Below, piece after piece: positions 63,055 to 64,000 of a stretch of 64,000 bases of DNA. Position numbers and translations under genes: made by a program. Positions within the stretch are counted from its first letter, which is position 1. Each line of letters opens with the position of its first letter. The notes beneath the pieces were generated by a model. The model was not told the origin of the DNA, searched no databases, and saw only the letters and a list, made by a program, of their open reading frames with translations. Source of the DNA: an uncultured Flavobacteriaceae bacterium (lineage in GTDB: Bacteria > Bacteroidota > Bacteroidia > Flavobacteriales > Flavobacteriaceae); the NCBI GenBank assembly GCA_943788695.1, contig CALSRG010000001.1, forward strand, positions 124,001 to 188,000. The letters run 5' to 3'.

Positions 63055-64000
63055 TTAAACAAGGTAGAAAAAAGTAAATACAAATACCCACACCAAATCT
63101 ACAAAGTGCCAGTACAGTCCTACTTTCTCCACCATTTCATAATTCTTTCTTCGCTCATAAGTGCCTAATATCACATTAAAAAAGATGATGATATTGATCA
63201 CTACTCCCGAGAATACGTGAAAGCCGTGAAACCCAGTAATAAAGAAAAAGAAGTCGGCAAATAAAGGTGATCCGTACTCATTAACCTTTAAATTTGCCCC
63301 TTCAACAACCTGTTTACCGTTCGTTTTAATTTGCTCTAAAGAAGCTTCGCGAGACAGCAAAGTTTTTTCGCCCTCTTCGTTTAAAATCTGTGTGCGAACC
63401 AAAACATTAGAATGTGATTCCATTCCAGCAATAACCTCTTGCAAATTGAAAGACGTATGTGCACCTTCGCTTTCAAACCAAATGCCATTTTTTGCCAAAT
63501 GTTGTTCCCTTGGACCATCAATGGGTTGTGCAAAATCACCTAAGGCTAACCGGTCTCCAGTCTCTGCATCAACAAATTGAAGGATTTGACCGCCTTTTGT
63601 TTGAACAGCGCCATAATCTCCTTTAATAAAAGTTGCCCATTCCCAAGCCTGAGAACCAACAAATATCAATCCTCCAATAATGGTTAAGAATAGATACCAA
63701 GTTACTTTATTTTTTTTCATATGATGTCCTGCATCTACGGCTAGTACCATAGTAACGGAGGACATGATCAAAACAAAAGTCATGAAAGCCACATAAATCA
63801 TTGGCAACTCTTGACCATGTAAAAACGGAACGTGGGTAAAGACCTCATCTGCAATTGGCCATGATCCGATGTATTTGAACCGAGAAAAGCCGTAAGCAGC
63901 AAGAAACCCTGAAAAGGTTAAAGCATCGGAGACAATGAAAAACCACATCATCATTTTACCATAAGAAGCCTTTAATGGTGCGCTACCACCGCCCCAAGTT
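63055..64000 (-). CDS. Cytochrome c oxidase subunit III, cut by the window edge
   Basis: The frame is open to the right edge; about 314 residues are visible and the N-terminus is missing. The first visible residues read TWGGGSAPLKASYGKMMMWF, followed by FIVSDALTFSGFLAAYGFSR. The helices of subunit III are clear, ending with ITGFHGFHVFSGVVINIIIF and VEKVGLYWHFVDLVWVFVFT. Between helices there is a long hydrophilic insertion (about 120 residues starting at TKGGQILQFVDAETGDRLA). Bacterial subunit III normally lacks it. It is the most upstream visible gene of the oxidase cluster; subunits I and II are expected outside the window. Confidence 0.92.
   Translation of the reverse strand, partial: TWGGGSAPLKASYGKMMMWFFIVSDALTFSGFLAAYGFSRFKYIGSWPIADEVFTHVPFLHGQELPMIYVAFMTFVLIMSSVTMVLAVDAGHHMKKNKVTWYLFLTIIGGLIFVGSQAWEWATFIKGDYGAVQTKGGQILQFVDAETGDRLALGDFAQPIDGPREQHLAKNGIWFESEGAHTSFNLQEVIAGMESHSNVLVRTQILNEEGEKTLLSREASLEQIKTNGKQVVEGANLKVNEYGSPLFADFFFFITGFHGFHVFSGVVINIIIFFNVILGTYERRKNYEMVEKVGLYWHFVDLVWVFVFTFFYLV

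Overview
The window is chromosomal DNA from a member of the Bacteroidota, almost certainly a flavobacterium (Flavobacteriaceae). This follows from gene content: a PorG-like protein, a PorP/SprF protein paired with a giant type B type IX secretion substrate, two GLPGLI proteins, a DUF2797 protein, an HPPK-deoxynucleoside kinase fusion, and promoters with the Bacteroidota -7 element TAnnTTTG. It is AT-rich and densely packed. I saw no insertion sequence, prophage, integron or CRISPR array. Most of it is conserved housekeeping DNA; the unusual items are fusions, broken genes, hidden small genes and one large repeat protein.

Layout. 1-5.3 kb (minus): the start of a secreted protein cut by the window edge, then an apparent operon of two GLPGLI proteins, two tiny membrane proteins and a TonB-receptor-like outer membrane protein. 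5.4-6.8 kb: an unknown exported protein and a deoxynucleoside kinase. 6.8-10.4 kb (minus): a K+-dependent-type membrane pyrophosphatase and the pyruvate dehydrogenase E1 beta subunit. 10.5-18.3 kb (plus): etfB-etfA, a bifunctional nuclease family protein, a nucleoside transporter with an extra N-terminal domain, thyA, a 2TM-dihydrofolate reductase fusion, a frameshifted VOC gene, fabD and lspA. 18.3-21.8 kb (minus): an amidohydrolase pseudogene with two lesions, galE and a DegT-type aminotransferase. 21.9-23.8 kb: waaA and an AlkB-like gene. 23.9-26.8 kb: tRNA-Leu and tRNA-Gly with promoter and terminator, then mutS. 26.9-32.9 kb: a SpoU methylase, the HPPK-dNK fusion, a queuosine-precursor transporter, an OmpA protein, DUF2797 and GH3. 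33-37.8 kb (minus): clpX, clpP, tig, an alpha/beta hydrolase and pdxJ.

37.9-45.9 kb (plus): an envelope-biogenesis run of a CBS protein, nadK, porG-like, uppS, bamA, two skp genes and murI. 45.9-52.7 kb (minus): a PorP/SprF protein and a 1934-residue secreted protein with about 14 degenerate repeats of about 95 residues, two of them almost identical at DNA level. 53-54.6 kb: an Nfu-type Fe-S scaffold and tsaB. 54.6-60.2 kb (minus): a complete MacAB-TolC-like export operon. 60.3-64 kb (minus): the distal part of a cytochrome oxidase cluster (subunit III, subunit IV, a cysteine-less SCO-like protein, SCO, DUF420 and a small CxxC membrane protein).

Functional themes. Nucleotide and folate supply recurs: two deoxynucleoside kinase domains, a nucleoside transporter, ThyA, DHFR and HPPK. 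Envelope and type IX secretion recur as well: BamA, two Skp proteins, UppS, PorG, PorP and the repeat adhesin. Energy metabolism is represented by the pyrophosphatase, ETF, PDH and oxidase assembly genes. Functions were assigned by reading motifs by eye. Family names are recognition-based; no database search was run.
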